In this document: piece after piece, positions 1-7,375 of the stretch
Layout: each line of letters begins with the position of its first letter
Numbering within the stretch: the stretch's first letter is position 1
Source: Lentisphaeraceae bacterium
GTDB lineage: Bacteria > Verrucomicrobiota > Kiritimatiellia > RFP12 > DVOR01
Assembly: GCA_004555175.1 (NCBI GenBank)
Contig: SFJE01000021.1
Span: 1 to 32,824 of the forward strand
Reading direction: 5' to 3'
Length of the DNA: 32,824 bases
Notes under the pieces: generated by a model
The model's input: the letters and a program-made list of their open reading frames with translations, nothing else
What the model was told of the DNA's origin: nothing
The model's database searches: none
Made by a program: the position numbers and the translations under genes

Positions 1-2
1 AC

Positions 3-500
3 TGGGTCCATCCTGATGGCAAGGGTGAAGTCGCCGATGTGTATATCACCGTTGAGACGGAAGTGGTGCCCTTCGGGAAGATAATGCAAAAGCGAGCCCA
101 GACGGTCACTTGGGAGTGGCCCAACCGCTATGACGGCGTACAGGTGTGTGACGCCGATTGCTGGTCTGCGCTGATTTCCACCTATCAGGTCAATCTACAA
201 CAACCCTTTATGCAGAAACTTGTGCTGACGCGCGGCCAAGACCGCTATGACTGACTCGATCACGGGAAATACCTCACCTTTCGGACGCGCAGTCAAACCT
301 CTCCGACGGGGGAACTCGCTTATTGCCATTACGGGAAGATCTATCCGTCCTTCGACATCGCCTACGACGAGGTTGCATTGAGACTGGTCTTCTTCAACCC
401 CACGCCCAATGACACCAATCTCGAGTTCGACCCAAAGCACAACCTTTCACCTTTTAGGTGTTATCAGGAAGAGACAAAGCTTAACCGCGGCTGCCCGTGA
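3..500 (+). pseudogene. 3' part of an unrecognised gene, interrupted by an in-frame TGA
   Basis: The frame is open from the left edge of the window and runs to a TGA at 498-500, with one other stop, a TGA at 252-254, in between. The residues on both sides of that stop look equally protein-like: upstream there are Trp, Cys and Tyr residues in a mixed beta-type composition, and downstream an aromatic-rich stretch containing FFNPTPNDTNLEFD. This suggests one former protein rather than two genes. No start codon with a ribosome binding site follows the internal stop. Either the gene is decaying, or the stop is a sequencing error or a strain-specific nonsense mutation. Other genes here end in TGA, so reading TGA as an amino acid is unlikely. 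I do not recognise the family. The N-terminal part lies outside the window. Confidence 0.5.
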
Positions 501-820
501 ATGTTAGTTATGCGTAACGCGTTTTCACAAATCTCTTTGCTATGAAGCTCTCAAGTGATAACTTGGCAGTAGGGTCTTAGAAGGTTTAATTGGCATCACT
601 TTTTTGTATAGTCTATTATGGCACAAAAACTTACGCCATATAGTTGTTTTCCAACGAGGTGCAGAATGGACGACCGCTATTGTAGCGGAAACTGAAAAGT
701 CTCCCTATTCTTTTTTCACTTCCCGAGATTTATTTTTCCCTACTGCTCGTTGGCTTCGTTCTCTGTTGGGGAGTATTTATCCCGGAGATTTCCGGGATAA
801 GAGTGTGACACAAGGGGTGG
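501..820. other. AT-richer non-coding region upstream of trxA
   Basis: I see no credible gene here. The base composition is visibly more AT-rich than the rest of the window. A possible plus-strand promoter is present (TTGGCA at about 592, 18 bases, then TATTAT at about 616), but the 98-codon frame starting with TTG at 604 has no ribosome binding site and no recognisable content. Small dyads occur at 551-564 (CAAGT/ACTTG), 674-688 (CCGCTA/TAGCGG) and 777-800. Confidence 0.5.
777..800. repeat. Perfect 10-bp inverted repeat with 4-base loop upstream of the trxA promoter
   Basis: The arms TTATCCCGGA (777-786) and TCCGGGATAA (791-800) are exact reverse complements separated by GATT. No T-tract follows on either strand, so it is a poor intrinsic terminator. 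It ends 20 bases before the trxA -35 box, a suitable place for an upstream regulator site. Confidence 0.6.
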
Positions 821-849
821 GTGACAGGCGGCAGGGGTTTTGCTACAAT
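821..849 (+). promoter_or_regulatory. trxA promoter, extended -10
   Basis: GTGACA (821-826), a 17-base spacer and TACAAT (844-849) preceded by TGC form a good sigma70-type promoter. The predicted transcript starts near 856 and has a leader of about 34 bases with an AAAGGA ribosome binding site (878-883). Confidence 0.75.
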
Positions 850-889
850 ACGCGCGTGCTTTGGATTACAGAGCGAGAAAGGATGTATG

Positions 890-1213
890 ATGACGATTGA
901 GCATTTTGACGAGGCCTCGTTTGCCGCTGCGGTTGCGCAGGGTGTGGTGTTGGTGGATTTTTGGGCCACGTGGTGCGGTCCGTGCAAGATGCAAGGGACC
1001 ATTCTGGACAAGATGGTGTTGCCGCCGGAGTTAGAGGGGAAGGTGCGTGTGGGCAAGGTGGATATTGACAAGGCTCCGGCCATCGCCGCGCAGTTCCGGG
1101 TGCAGTCAATCCCCACGTTGGTGCTCTTCAAGGAGGGGTCACCGATTGAAACAATGGTGGGCGTGCAGCGTGCCGAGGTGCTGATTGAAAAGTTATCTCA
1201 GGCGATTGGTTGA
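890..1213 (+). CDS. trxA: Thioredoxin
   Basis: A 107-residue thioredoxin that reduces protein disulfides in the cytoplasm using electrons from thioredoxin reductase. The active site WCGPCK is at residues 28-33, preceded by the usual DFWAT strand, and the cis-proline loop SIPT is at 73-76. The length is normal and there is no signal peptide, so a cytoplasmic role fits. Two adjacent ATG codons (887 and 890) are possible. The AAAGGA at 878-883 is better spaced (6 bases) for the second, which also gives the usual N-terminus. The gene has its own promoter at 821-849 and is followed by a strong terminator at 1224-1258, so it is probably transcribed mainly alone. No thioredoxin reductase gene is nearby. 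Confidence 0.95.
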   Translation: MTIEHFDEASFAAAVAQGVVLVDFWATWCGPCKMQGTILDKMVLPPELEGKVRVGKVDIDKAPAIAAQFRVQSIPTLVLFKEGSPIETMVGVQRAEVLIEKLSQAIG

Positions 1214-1223
1214 GTGATAGTTC

Positions 1224-1258
1224 GGGGACGTGTGTGAAGGCGCACGCCCCCTTTTTTT
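1224..1258 (+). terminator. Intrinsic terminator after trxA
   Basis: GGGG (1224-1227) pairs with CCCC (1247-1250), and CGTGTG pairs with CGCACG inside a GC-rich hairpin with one bulged A. Seven T residues follow (1252-1258). The T-tract ends only 9 bases before the start codon of the LysM gene. Confidence 0.85.
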
Positions 1259-1267
1259 GGATTGGTT

Positions 1268-1825
1268 ATGCGGCGACTTCTCTTTTTGATGGGAATAGGT
1301 TTGTGCGTGATGGGGGCGTTTGCCCAGCAGCATACGGTCGTGGGAGGGGGACTTTCTTCGGCGGCTTTTGCCCAGCAGGCGCAGGCGTTGCGGGAAGTGC
1401 AGCGGTCTCTGGCGGCCCTGTCCGCGCGATTAGAGGCCATTGAGCAACAACAGGGGGCATTAGCCTCGCGTCTGAGCGCGGTGGAACGCGGGGGGGACAC
1501 CGTCTCTCAGGCAGAGTTGGCGGCGGTGCGGAGCGACTTGGCGGCCGTGAAGGATGCGCAGGGGCGTCTGCGCGAAGAGATTGTTGAGGATATTACCAAG
1601 CGCTTGACGGCGTTGGCGCAGAAGCGCGAAGCCGAGGCCCGGCAGGCTGCGAAGGCGGCCGCTGCACAGAAGAGCGGCTATAACCATGTGGTCGAGGCAG
1701 GGCAGACGCTTTCGGCCATTGCCCAGGCCTACAAGGTCTCGGTTAAGTCTATTATGCAAGCGAATAACATTAAGGACCCCACCAAAGTACGTGTGGGGCA
1801 AAAACTCTTTATTCCCGATCCCTAA
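1268..1825 (+). CDS. Secreted coiled-coil protein with C-terminal LysM domain
   Basis: A 185-residue protein with a Sec signal peptide (MRRLLFLMGIGLCVMGAFA, residues 1-19), an Ala/Glu/Gln-rich coiled coil (about 30-135) and one LysM domain at the C-terminus (about 137-184, HVVEAGQTLSAIAQAY to VGQKLFIP). LysM domains bind the glycan chains of peptidoglycan, so the protein probably sits in the periplasm with the coiled coil as a spacer or oligomerisation stalk. No enzymatic domain is visible, so it is likely structural. The first ATG that gives a good signal peptide was chosen; a TTG at 1262 is possible. It is separated from trxA by a terminator that nearly touches its start, and no clear promoter of its own was found. 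The Na/phosphate symporter follows 41 bases downstream. Confidence 0.85.
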   Translation: MRRLLFLMGIGLCVMGAFAQQHTVVGGGLSSAAFAQQAQALREVQRSLAALSARLEAIEQQQGALASRLSAVERGGDTVSQAELAAVRSDLAAVKDAQGRLREEIVEDITKRLTALAQKREAEARQAAKAAAAQKSGYNHVVEAGQTLSAIAQAYKVSVKSIMQANNIKDPTKVRVGQKLFIPDP

Positions 1826-1866
1826 CCGTAGGGGTTGAGCGTGTTATCACAAGAGCAGGAGCTACG

Positions 1867-3570
1867 ATGATTGCGTCTACGCAGGTTTTCTCGTTCGCGA
1901 TGTGCGCCTCGGTCATTGGCGGTTTGGGCATCTTCCTTTTGGGGATGAAGCAGATTTCCGAGGGGTTGCAGGCGGTGGCTGGCCCCAAAATGCGCCAATT
2001 GGTGGCCGCAGCCACGACGAATCGCTTTGCCGGCGTGCTTACGGGCGCGGTGGTGACGGGGATTATTCAGGCCTCGGCCGTGACCACGGTGATGGTCGTG
2101 GGTATGGTCACCTCGGGCATTATGACGCTCCTGCAGGCGATTAATGTGATTATCGGCGCGAACATCGGTACCACGGTGACGGCCTGGTTGGTGGCCATCT
2201 TCCCGAAGCTCGATGCCTCCTTTGGGTTGGGGCTGGCCGGCGTGGCCGCGCTGATGTACCTCTTCGCCAAGCGCGAGAGCATAAAGTATTGGGGGCTCAT
2301 CTTTTTGGGGCTGGGGCTCATCTTCTATGGGCTGGACCTGGTCAAGACGAATATGGAACCGCTTTCGGCCACCCATAGCTTCGTCGACGCCCTCAAGGCC
2401 TTCGCGGTCTCCGATCCCGAGCACGGCTTTATGCTCTGGGGGATGATCAAGTGCATCTTTGTGGGAGCGGTGGCCACCGCGCTCATTCAGTCCTCTTCGG
2501 CCACGACAGCGATTACCGTAGTGCTGGTGACGCAGAAGATTATCTCCTTTGATACCGCTGCCACGCTCGTGCTGGGCATGAACATTGGCACCACCGTCAC
2601 CACGTGGCTTGCGGCGATTGGCGCGCCTACCAACGCCCGCCGTGCGGCATTGGCCCATACGCTCTTCAACCTGATTGGCGTGGTCATCATGGCTCCCCTC
2701 TTCCCGATTTGCCTGCCGCTAGCCGATCGCTTCTTCGGGATCTCGGGAATGGACCCCAATGGCCTAGGCTTTGCTGTGGCCGGTATTCACACGGCCTTCA
2801 ACGTCCTCAACACGCTGATATTCTTGCCCTTCACCACCCACTTTGCGCGGTTGATCTCCTGGATTATCCCGGATGCCAAGATTCACGAATTGCCCCGCTT
2901 GACCGTGCTCAATCCCCTGAAATTGGCCCCCGTTGTGGCGGTGGAACAGGCGCGCAAGGAGGTGGAACATATGAGCCGGCGCTGCGAAACGCTTCTTGAT
3001 AACTTCAAGAGCGTCTTGGTTGGCGATAGTAGCAAGGAACTTGAGAATGGTATCTTCCACGCCGAGGAGGAGCTTGATGTGCTTCAGCATGAGGTCTCGG
3101 AGTTCCTCGGGGTCATTATGACCACCAACCTTCCCTCCGATGTGGCCAATCGCGCCCGTATGCTTCTGCGCGTGGCCGACGAATATGAGTCGGTCTCCGA
3201 CGAAGCCGCCGCTCTTCTCAAGCAGATTATTCGTATGCGCAAGTCCGGGATGAAACTCTCTGAGCGCGGACGTGAAGACCTTATCAGCCTCCACGATATG
3301 TGCCGAGACTTCGCGGCCATTGTCTCCGAAGCCTTCCGCCAAGGCAAGGCGCACGCAGCAGACCTTCTGGCCCACATGCACCCTGATGCTGCCGGCATCT
3401 CCGCGCGTGTTAAGGAGATTCGCAAGGCCCAGATGACCCGCATGTCCGATCACGACCCGACCATCGATCCGCTCTGCGTTGTGGTGGTGCTTGACATCCT
3501 CAACATCTATCGTCGCCTGAAGGAAGACTGCCTCAACATCGGCGAAGCGATGCTTGACGAGGGCCGCTAA
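1867..3570 (+). CDS. Na/phosphate symporter with C-terminal PhoU-like domain (NptA/YjbB type)
   Basis: A 567-residue inner-membrane protein of the Na/Pi cotransporter II family. Two inverted membrane repeats are visible, each with the signature glutamine-serine loop: GIIQASAVTT in the first half and ALIQSSSATT in the second. Each is followed by the paired motif G-x-NIGTTVT (near residues 98 and 240). Roughly eight hydrophobic segments occupy residues 10-345. The last about 200 residues are hydrophilic and helical, with charged heptads, matching the PhoU-like domain fused to YjbB-type transporters. The likely job is phosphate movement coupled to sodium. YjbB of E. coli has been linked to export, so direction cannot be read from sequence. 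The start has AGGAG 5 bases upstream. A shared terminator follows at 3588-3626. Confidence 0.93.
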   Translation: MIASTQVFSFAMCASVIGGLGIFLLGMKQISEGLQAVAGPKMRQLVAAATTNRFAGVLTGAVVTGIIQASAVTTVMVVGMVTSGIMTLLQAINVIIGANIGTTVTAWLVAIFPKLDASFGLGLAGVAALMYLFAKRESIKYWGLIFLGLGLIFYGLDLVKTNMEPLSATHSFVDALKAFAVSDPEHGFMLWGMIKCIFVGAVATALIQSSSATTAITVVLVTQKIISFDTAATLVLGMNIGTTVTTWLAAIGAPTNARRAALAHTLFNLIGVVIMAPLFPICLPLADRFFGISGMDPNGLGFAVAGIHTAFNVLNTLIFLPFTTHFARLISWIIPDAKIHELPRLTVLNPLKLAPVVAVEQARKEVEHMSRRCETLLDNFKSVLVGDSSKELENGIFHAEEELDVLQHEVSEFLGVIMTTNLPSDVANRARMLLRVADEYESVSDEAAALLKQIIRMRKSGMKLSERGREDLISLHDMCRDFAAIVSEAFRQGKAHAADLLAHMHPDAAGISARVKEIRKAQMTRMSDHDPTIDPLCVVVVLDILNIYRRLKEDCLNIGEAMLDEGR

Positions 3571-3587
3571 CCATAGCCTCAGACAAC

Positions 3588-3626
3588 AAAAAAGCCGCGC
3601 TCAAATTGAGTGCGGCCTTTTGTTTT
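3588..3626. terminator. Bidirectional terminator between the phosphate symporter and tRNA-Leu
   Basis: GCCGC-G-CTC (from 3594) pairs with GAG-T-GCGGC (to 3616) around an AAATT loop. An A-run (3588-3593) lies on the left and a T-rich stretch (3618-3626) on the right, so both the plus-strand symporter mRNA and the minus-strand tRNA transcript meet a hairpin followed by U residues. Confidence 0.85.
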
Positions 3627-3710
3627 GGTGGGCCCGGAGGGGGTCGAACCCTCGCGCCTTGCGGCACAGGAACCTAAATCCTGCGTGTCTGCCAATTTCA
3701 CCACGAGCCC
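3626..3710 (-). tRNA. tRNA-Leu (anticodon UAG)
   Basis: Read on the minus strand, the 85-base sequence folds as a class II tRNA. The acceptor stem is GGGCTCG/CGGGCCC, the D-arm contains AATTGGCAGAC, and the anticodon stem AGGA/TCCT encloses the loop TTTAGGT, giving anticodon TAG. A long variable arm (GCCGCAAGGC) and a GAGGG/CCCTC T-stem with TTCGACC follow. The 3' CCA is encoded. The long variable arm and the anticodon both specify leucine (CUA codons). It has its own promoter. Confidence 0.95.
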
Positions 3711-3727
3711 TGCGAAAAGTGGCGCCA

Positions 3728-3756
3728 AGTATAGCAGAAACATCTTAAGGAAGCAA
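3728..3756 (-). promoter_or_regulatory. Promoter of tRNA-Leu
   Basis: On the minus strand TTGCTT (3756-3751), 17 bases and TATACT (3733-3728) preceded by TGC form a strong promoter. The transcript would start about 10 bases before the mature tRNA. Confidence 0.8.
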
Positions 3757-3770
3757 GAAAGCGCGTGACG

Positions 3771-3862
3771 AACGCTTTCGGCGCGATGTTCGCTCGTTGG
3801 CCGCGAGCGGCCGCGAGGTGCTCGCGGCGTTCGCATGAGGGGTCGAGGCTAAACGCTTTCGG
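3771..3862. repeat. GC-rich dyad cluster bounded by an 11-bp direct repeat
   Basis: AACGCTTTCGG occurs at 3771-3781 and again at 3852-3862. Between them lie CCGCGAG (3811-3817) and CTCGCGG (3821-3827), a perfect hairpin with a GTG loop, plus partly matching pieces such as CCGCGAGCGG (3801-3810). No coding potential is seen. Confidence 0.5.
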
Positions 3863-3893
3863 GTATCAGGGTGGGGGTGTGCGCGGGCGTGTT

Positions 3894-3923
3894 TTGCGCA
3901 TGGGCAGGGGCTTGTGGTATAAT
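3894..3923 (+). promoter_or_regulatory. Promoter of the M50 protease operon
   Basis: TTGCGC (3894-3899), 18 bases, TATAAT (3918-3923) with TGG before it. The start codon lies 9 bases after the -10 box, so the predicted 5' leader is 0-3 bases and there is no ribosome binding site. Confidence 0.75.
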
Positions 3924-3932
3924 GCGCGGTGT

Positions 3933-4709
3933 ATGAGGACATCGTGGACTCTCTTTACCTTGGCAGGCTTGCCAATCCGCGCCCATCTTTCGGTGGTGCT
4001 GCTGGTGGTGTATATGCTGATGACGGTGGGGAGCCTGGGGTGGGGGATTTATTTGGCGGCGGTGTTGCTGGTTTCGATTTTGCTGCACGAGTTGGCGCAT
4101 ACGGCCGTGGCGGTTGCCTTTGGGGGGCGGGTGGCCTCGATTGAACTGCAAGCGCTGGGGGGAGCGGCGATGATTTCGCGTCTGCCGCCGAAGGCGTGGC
4201 AGGAGACGCTGATGGCGGTGGCCGGGCCGGCGAGTTCGCTGGCGTTGTCGGCGGCGACCTTTGCCGGGGGCGTAGCGTTGGGGCGGGAGGTCTTTGATCC
4301 CTACAGTGGCGGGTGGGTCTTTGAGCCCAATCTTTACCTGTGGATAGCGGCCTTTCTGAACTTGGGCTTGGGGTGCTTTAACCTCATTCCGGCTTATCCG
4401 ATGGATGGCGGGCGGGTGGTGCGCTCGGCCTTGGAGTGTTTTGGGATGGGGAAGTTGCAGGCAACGACGGTGGCCGTGCGCCTTGGGCAGGGGATTGCGG
4501 TGTTGTGGGCAGGGCTGTGGGGGCTTTCGTTCCTGGGCGTTGAGGTGCCGTGTCCGCGCGTGTTGACGGGCTTTGGGGCCTATCTGTGGGAGTTGGTTTT
4601 CGGCGTTCGCTCGTGGCTGATGCCGTTGATTGCGTATATGATTTGGGTTGTCGGCCGGCGCGAATTGGCGTATGTGCGCGCGACAACTGCTATGGGAGCT
4701 TGGCGATGA
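3933..4709 (+). CDS. M50-family membrane metalloprotease (site-2 protease, SpoIVFB-like)
   Basis: A 258-residue polytopic membrane protein. The zinc motif HELAH (52-56) lies in a hydrophobic helix, and the second M50 motif FNLIPAYPMDGGR (149-161) supplies the aspartate at 158. Hydrophobic segments are seen near 15-35, 38-58, 95-115, 135-155 and in the C-terminal third. No PDZ or CBS domain is present, so it is a compact intramembrane protease; its substrate is unknown. The ATG at 3933 was chosen because it begins the family-like N-terminus and because TATAAT ends 9 bases before it. Upstream in-frame codons overlap the promoter. Its stop shares ATGA with the ychF start, so the two genes are translationally coupled. 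Confidence 0.88.
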   Translation: MRTSWTLFTLAGLPIRAHLSVVLLVVYMLMTVGSLGWGIYLAAVLLVSILLHELAHTAVAVAFGGRVASIELQALGGAAMISRLPPKAWQETLMAVAGPASSLALSAATFAGGVALGREVFDPYSGGWVFEPNLYLWIAAFLNLGLGCFNLIPAYPMDGGRVVRSALECFGMGKLQATTVAVRLGQGIAVLWAGLWGLSFLGVEVPCPRVLTGFGAYLWELVFGVRSWLMPLIAYMIWVVGRRELAYVRATTAMGAWR

Positions 4710-5809
4710 GTCTTGCCGTTGGTATTGTTGGTTTGCCGAATGTTGGGAAGTCGACGCTCTTTAATGCGTTGACGCGGGCGCAGAATGCGGAGGCGGCGAA
4801 CTATCCGTTCTGTACGATCGAGCCGAATAAGGCAACGGTTCCGGTGGCCGATGCGCGCGTGGAGAAGTTGGCCGAGATTTGCAAGAGCGGGCGCATCATT
4901 CACGCCACGGTGGACTTTACCGACATTGCCGGGCTCGTGCGCGGCGCCTCCAAGGGCGAGGGGCTGGGGAATCAATTCCTGGGCAATATCCGCGAGTGTG
5001 ATGCTATCTTGGAGGTGGTGCGCTGTTTTGATAATGACGACGTGGTGCATGTGGAGGGGTCGGTGGACCCGGTGCGCGATGTGGGGATTATCGAGACCGA
5101 GCTCATCCTCGCCGACCTGCAAAGCTTAGAGAAGCGCTTGGATCGCTTGAGCCGTCAGGCTCGTGCCGATAAGTCGCTGGCCAAGGAGGTCGAGGCGATG
5201 AAGGCGTTGCAGGCGCACCTAGATGGCGGGAACCCGGCCCGGACGCTGGTCTATGACGATGTGGACGCGTTGGCGGCCTGCCGTAAGGAGTTGCACTTCC
5301 TTACCGATAAGCCGATAATCTATGTGGCGAATGTGGGGGAGGATGACCTGGGGCAGGCGGATAATGCGCACGTGGTGGCCTTGAAGGGGCACGCCCAGGC
5401 CCATGGGTGCGATGTGGTGACGATTTGCGCCTCGATGGAGGCGGATTTGGTGGGACTCTCGGAGGCCGAACAGGCCGACTTCCTCCAATCCTATGGACTG
5501 GAGCAGTCGGGCCTCGATGCCACCATTCGCAAGGCCTATCACACGCTAGGGTTGCAGAGCTTCTTCACCGCCGGGCCGATGGAGGCGCGTGCGTGGACCA
5601 TCCGCCAGGGGTGGACCGCGCCTAAGGCCGCCGGCGTCATTCACACCGATTTCGAACGGGGCTTCATCCGCGCCGAAGTGGTCTCCTATGATGACTTTGT
5701 GGCGTTGGGCGGGGAAGCCCACGCGCGCGAAAAGGGGCTTCTGCGCGTGGAAGGCAAGGACTACGTGATGCGCGAAGGTGATGTGGTCCACTTCCTCTTT
5801 AATGTCTAA
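4706..5809 (+). CDS. ychF: Redox/stress-responsive ATPase YchF (Obg-like GTPase fold)
   Basis: A 367-residue member of the Obg/YchF group, universal and ribosome-associated, which prefers ATP. The G1 loop GLPNVGKST is near residues 8-16, the G3 motif DIAG lies before the conserved LVRGASKGEGLGNQFL segment, and the G4 position has NVGE in place of NKxD, the change linked to ATP use. A helical hairpin (about 130-200) and a C-terminal TGS domain ending in GDVVHFLFNV complete it. The length matches E. coli YchF (363). The start overlaps the M50 stop by 4 bases and has GGGAG 7 bases upstream. It is the second gene of a four-gene operon. Confidence 0.97.
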   Translation: MSLAVGIVGLPNVGKSTLFNALTRAQNAEAANYPFCTIEPNKATVPVADARVEKLAEICKSGRIIHATVDFTDIAGLVRGASKGEGLGNQFLGNIRECDAILEVVRCFDNDDVVHVEGSVDPVRDVGIIETELILADLQSLEKRLDRLSRQARADKSLAKEVEAMKALQAHLDGGNPARTLVYDDVDALAACRKELHFLTDKPIIYVANVGEDDLGQADNAHVVALKGHAQAHGCDVVTICASMEADLVGLSEAEQADFLQSYGLEQSGLDATIRKAYHTLGLQSFFTAGPMEARAWTIRQGWTAPKAAGVIHTDFERGFIRAEVVSYDDFVALGGEAHAREKGLLRVEGKDYVMREGDVVHFLFNV

Positions 5810-5826
5810 GGCAAGGATTTGACATA

Positions 5827-6921
5827 GTGAAATACGATCTTCCCTCTTCAAACGCCTCTCTCAAGCGAACGCTCCTTACTTGGGGGCTGCCGATTGCCGG
5901 GTGGGCGGTGCTCATCCTGCTGTGGATGCTTTTTGCCGGGCGCGGTGAAAAAACTGCTGAGGTCGCAACGACCGAAACGAAACCTGCCGCGGAGGCCGTC
6001 CAGCCGGTCGGCGAAGTCGCTCAGGCATCCGTGCAGCCGGGGGCAGGAACTGCCGCGGCGCAGCCGGCGGCCACGCCTGAGGTCAAGCCCGCCACGCCCG
6101 AGGCACCAACCAATATCTTCCCCTCTACGCCCTATGATTTTGCCGGGGCGGTCTCCTTTATCGGCTTGCCCAATGAGCGCGGTTGCGGGACGGGGATCTT
6201 GGTCGACCCGGCCAAGCGGAAGGTGCTGTGGGCGAAGTCGGCCGAGAAGGCCGTGCCGATTGCCTCGATGACCAAGATGATGACAATGCTCTTGGCCGAG
6301 GAGGCGATTCAGTCCGGGCGCGTCACGCGCGAGACGGTGATTCCCGTCTCGGTGGAGGCCTACAAGATTGGCGGTTCGCAGGTGTGGCTTGACCCGAAGG
6401 AGGCCTTCCCCCTGAGCGAATTGATGAAGGCGATTGCCATCAAGTCGGCCAACGATGCCGCCTATCTGGTGGGCGAGTATTTGGGCGGTGGGGACATTGG
6501 GGCCTTTATTAAGGAGATGAACCGCCGCGCCAAGGCCTTGGGCATGGCGCATACCACCTTCTATGATGCCCATGGTCTGGGCGATGCGGCCAAGCGTGAT
6601 AACCTCTCCTCTGCCTATGATATGGTGCTCTTGGGCGAACACCTGCTTCGTTATCCCGAGACCATGCGTTTGGCCTCGACGCGGATGGACACCTTCCGCA
6701 ATGGCAAGACCGAGCTCAAAAATCACAACAACCTCGTCTATCAGCGCGTGGCGGGTGTAGATGGTCTAAAGACTGGTTACACGCGCGCTTCGGGCTACTG
6801 CGTTACCTTTTCCTGTCTCCGGGGCGGCCGCCGATTGGTTGGTTGCGTAACCGGGTTTTCTACAGCCAAAGAGCGAGATGCCTTCTGCAAGGCGCTGCTC
6901 GCCTGGGGGTACACCAAATGA
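5827..6921 (+). CDS. Serine-type D-Ala-D-Ala carboxypeptidase (penicillin-binding protein, S11 family)
   Basis: A 364-residue DacA-type enzyme that trims the terminal D-alanine from peptidoglycan stem peptides in the periplasm. All three active-site motifs are present: SMTK (147-150), SAN (207-209) and KTG (315-317). Unlike typical PBP5, it has an uncleaved-looking N-terminal membrane anchor (about 18-37) followed by an Ala/Pro/Glu-rich linker (40-100), and it lacks the C-terminal beta domain and amphipathic anchor helix. The protein is therefore tethered by its N-terminus. Translation starts at a GTG, with AAGGA about 10 bases upstream. The stop overlaps the next start (ATGA). It lies 17 bases after ychF in the same operon. 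Confidence 0.9.
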   Translation: MKYDLPSSNASLKRTLLTWGLPIAGWAVLILLWMLFAGRGEKTAEVATTETKPAAEAVQPVGEVAQASVQPGAGTAAAQPAATPEVKPATPEAPTNIFPSTPYDFAGAVSFIGLPNERGCGTGILVDPAKRKVLWAKSAEKAVPIASMTKMMTMLLAEEAIQSGRVTRETVIPVSVEAYKIGGSQVWLDPKEAFPLSELMKAIAIKSANDAAYLVGEYLGGGDIGAFIKEMNRRAKALGMAHTTFYDAHGLGDAAKRDNLSSAYDMVLLGEHLLRYPETMRLASTRMDTFRNGKTELKNHNNLVYQRVAGVDGLKTGYTRASGYCVTFSCLRGGRRLVGCVTGFSTAKERDAFCKALLAWGYTK

Positions 6922-7370
6922 AGCATACACTACAATTCGGCAAGTGGGCGCGAGGCCTCTGCCTGGGTCTCTTGGGCGTAACGCTCCTTTGCGGCTGCGC
7001 AACGGGCATCGAGGGGCGCATCGAGGCGAGGCAGGAGGTTTTCTCTGCTTATCCGAGCGAGGTTCAGGAGCGCCTGCGGCGGGGGCAAATCCGCTTGGGC
7101 GACGATGCTGATGCCGTCTGGATTGTCTATGGCGAACCGCGTGAGCGGCTGCGCCGGATGGATGCCAGTGGGGTGACCGAGGTGTGGATCTACAAGATCC
7201 TCGGCTACAATGAGCGCCTCTATCCCACGGTGCGCCCGGTTTACCGTGATGTCCGCGGGCATGTTTATGGCAGCTACTACCTTGAGGATACGCCAGAATA
7301 TGAGTGGAAGGAGGTCCTTCGGATTGAGTTCTCGAAGGGCCACGTGACGGCGGTTCAGCAGACGAACTAA
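6918..7370 (+). CDS. Small predicted lipoprotein of unknown function
   Basis: A 150-residue protein with a signal sequence ending in LLCGC, a plausible lipobox with the acylated cysteine at about residue 35, although cysteine at the -2 position is unusual. The mature part is hydrophilic and mixed alpha/beta, with GDDADAVWIVYGEPRERLRRMD and a tyrosine-rich stretch (VYGSYYLEDTPEYEWKEVLRIEF). The GEP-R-R pattern resembles the start of small outer-membrane assembly factors of the SmpA/BamE fold, but that resemblance is weak. The gene overlaps the carboxypeptidase stop by 4 bases and ends the operon. It stops only 5 bases before the convergent uvrA stop. Confidence 0.75.
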   Translation: MKHTLQFGKWARGLCLGLLGVTLLCGCATGIEGRIEARQEVFSAYPSEVQERLRRGQIRLGDDADAVWIVYGEPRERLRRMDASGVTEVWIYKILGYNERLYPTVRPVYRDVRGHVYGSYYLEDTPEYEWKEVLRIEFSKGHVTAVQQTN

Positions 7371-7375
7371 TCGCC

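Noticed and set aside
252..254. TGA read as tryptophan or selenocysteine
   Set aside because: Many genes here end in TGA, including trxA, ychF-operon genes and lepA, so it is a normal stop. No SECIS-like hairpin or selenoprotein family is evident.
604..900. 98-codon plus-strand frame upstream of trxA
   Set aside because: It starts with TTG, has no ribosome binding site, runs through the trxA promoter and overlaps the trxA start. Its residues match no family I know.
3626..3862. Integration site of a genomic island at tRNA-Leu
   Set aside because: There is no integrase, no duplicated tRNA 3' end and no foreign gene block next to the tRNA.
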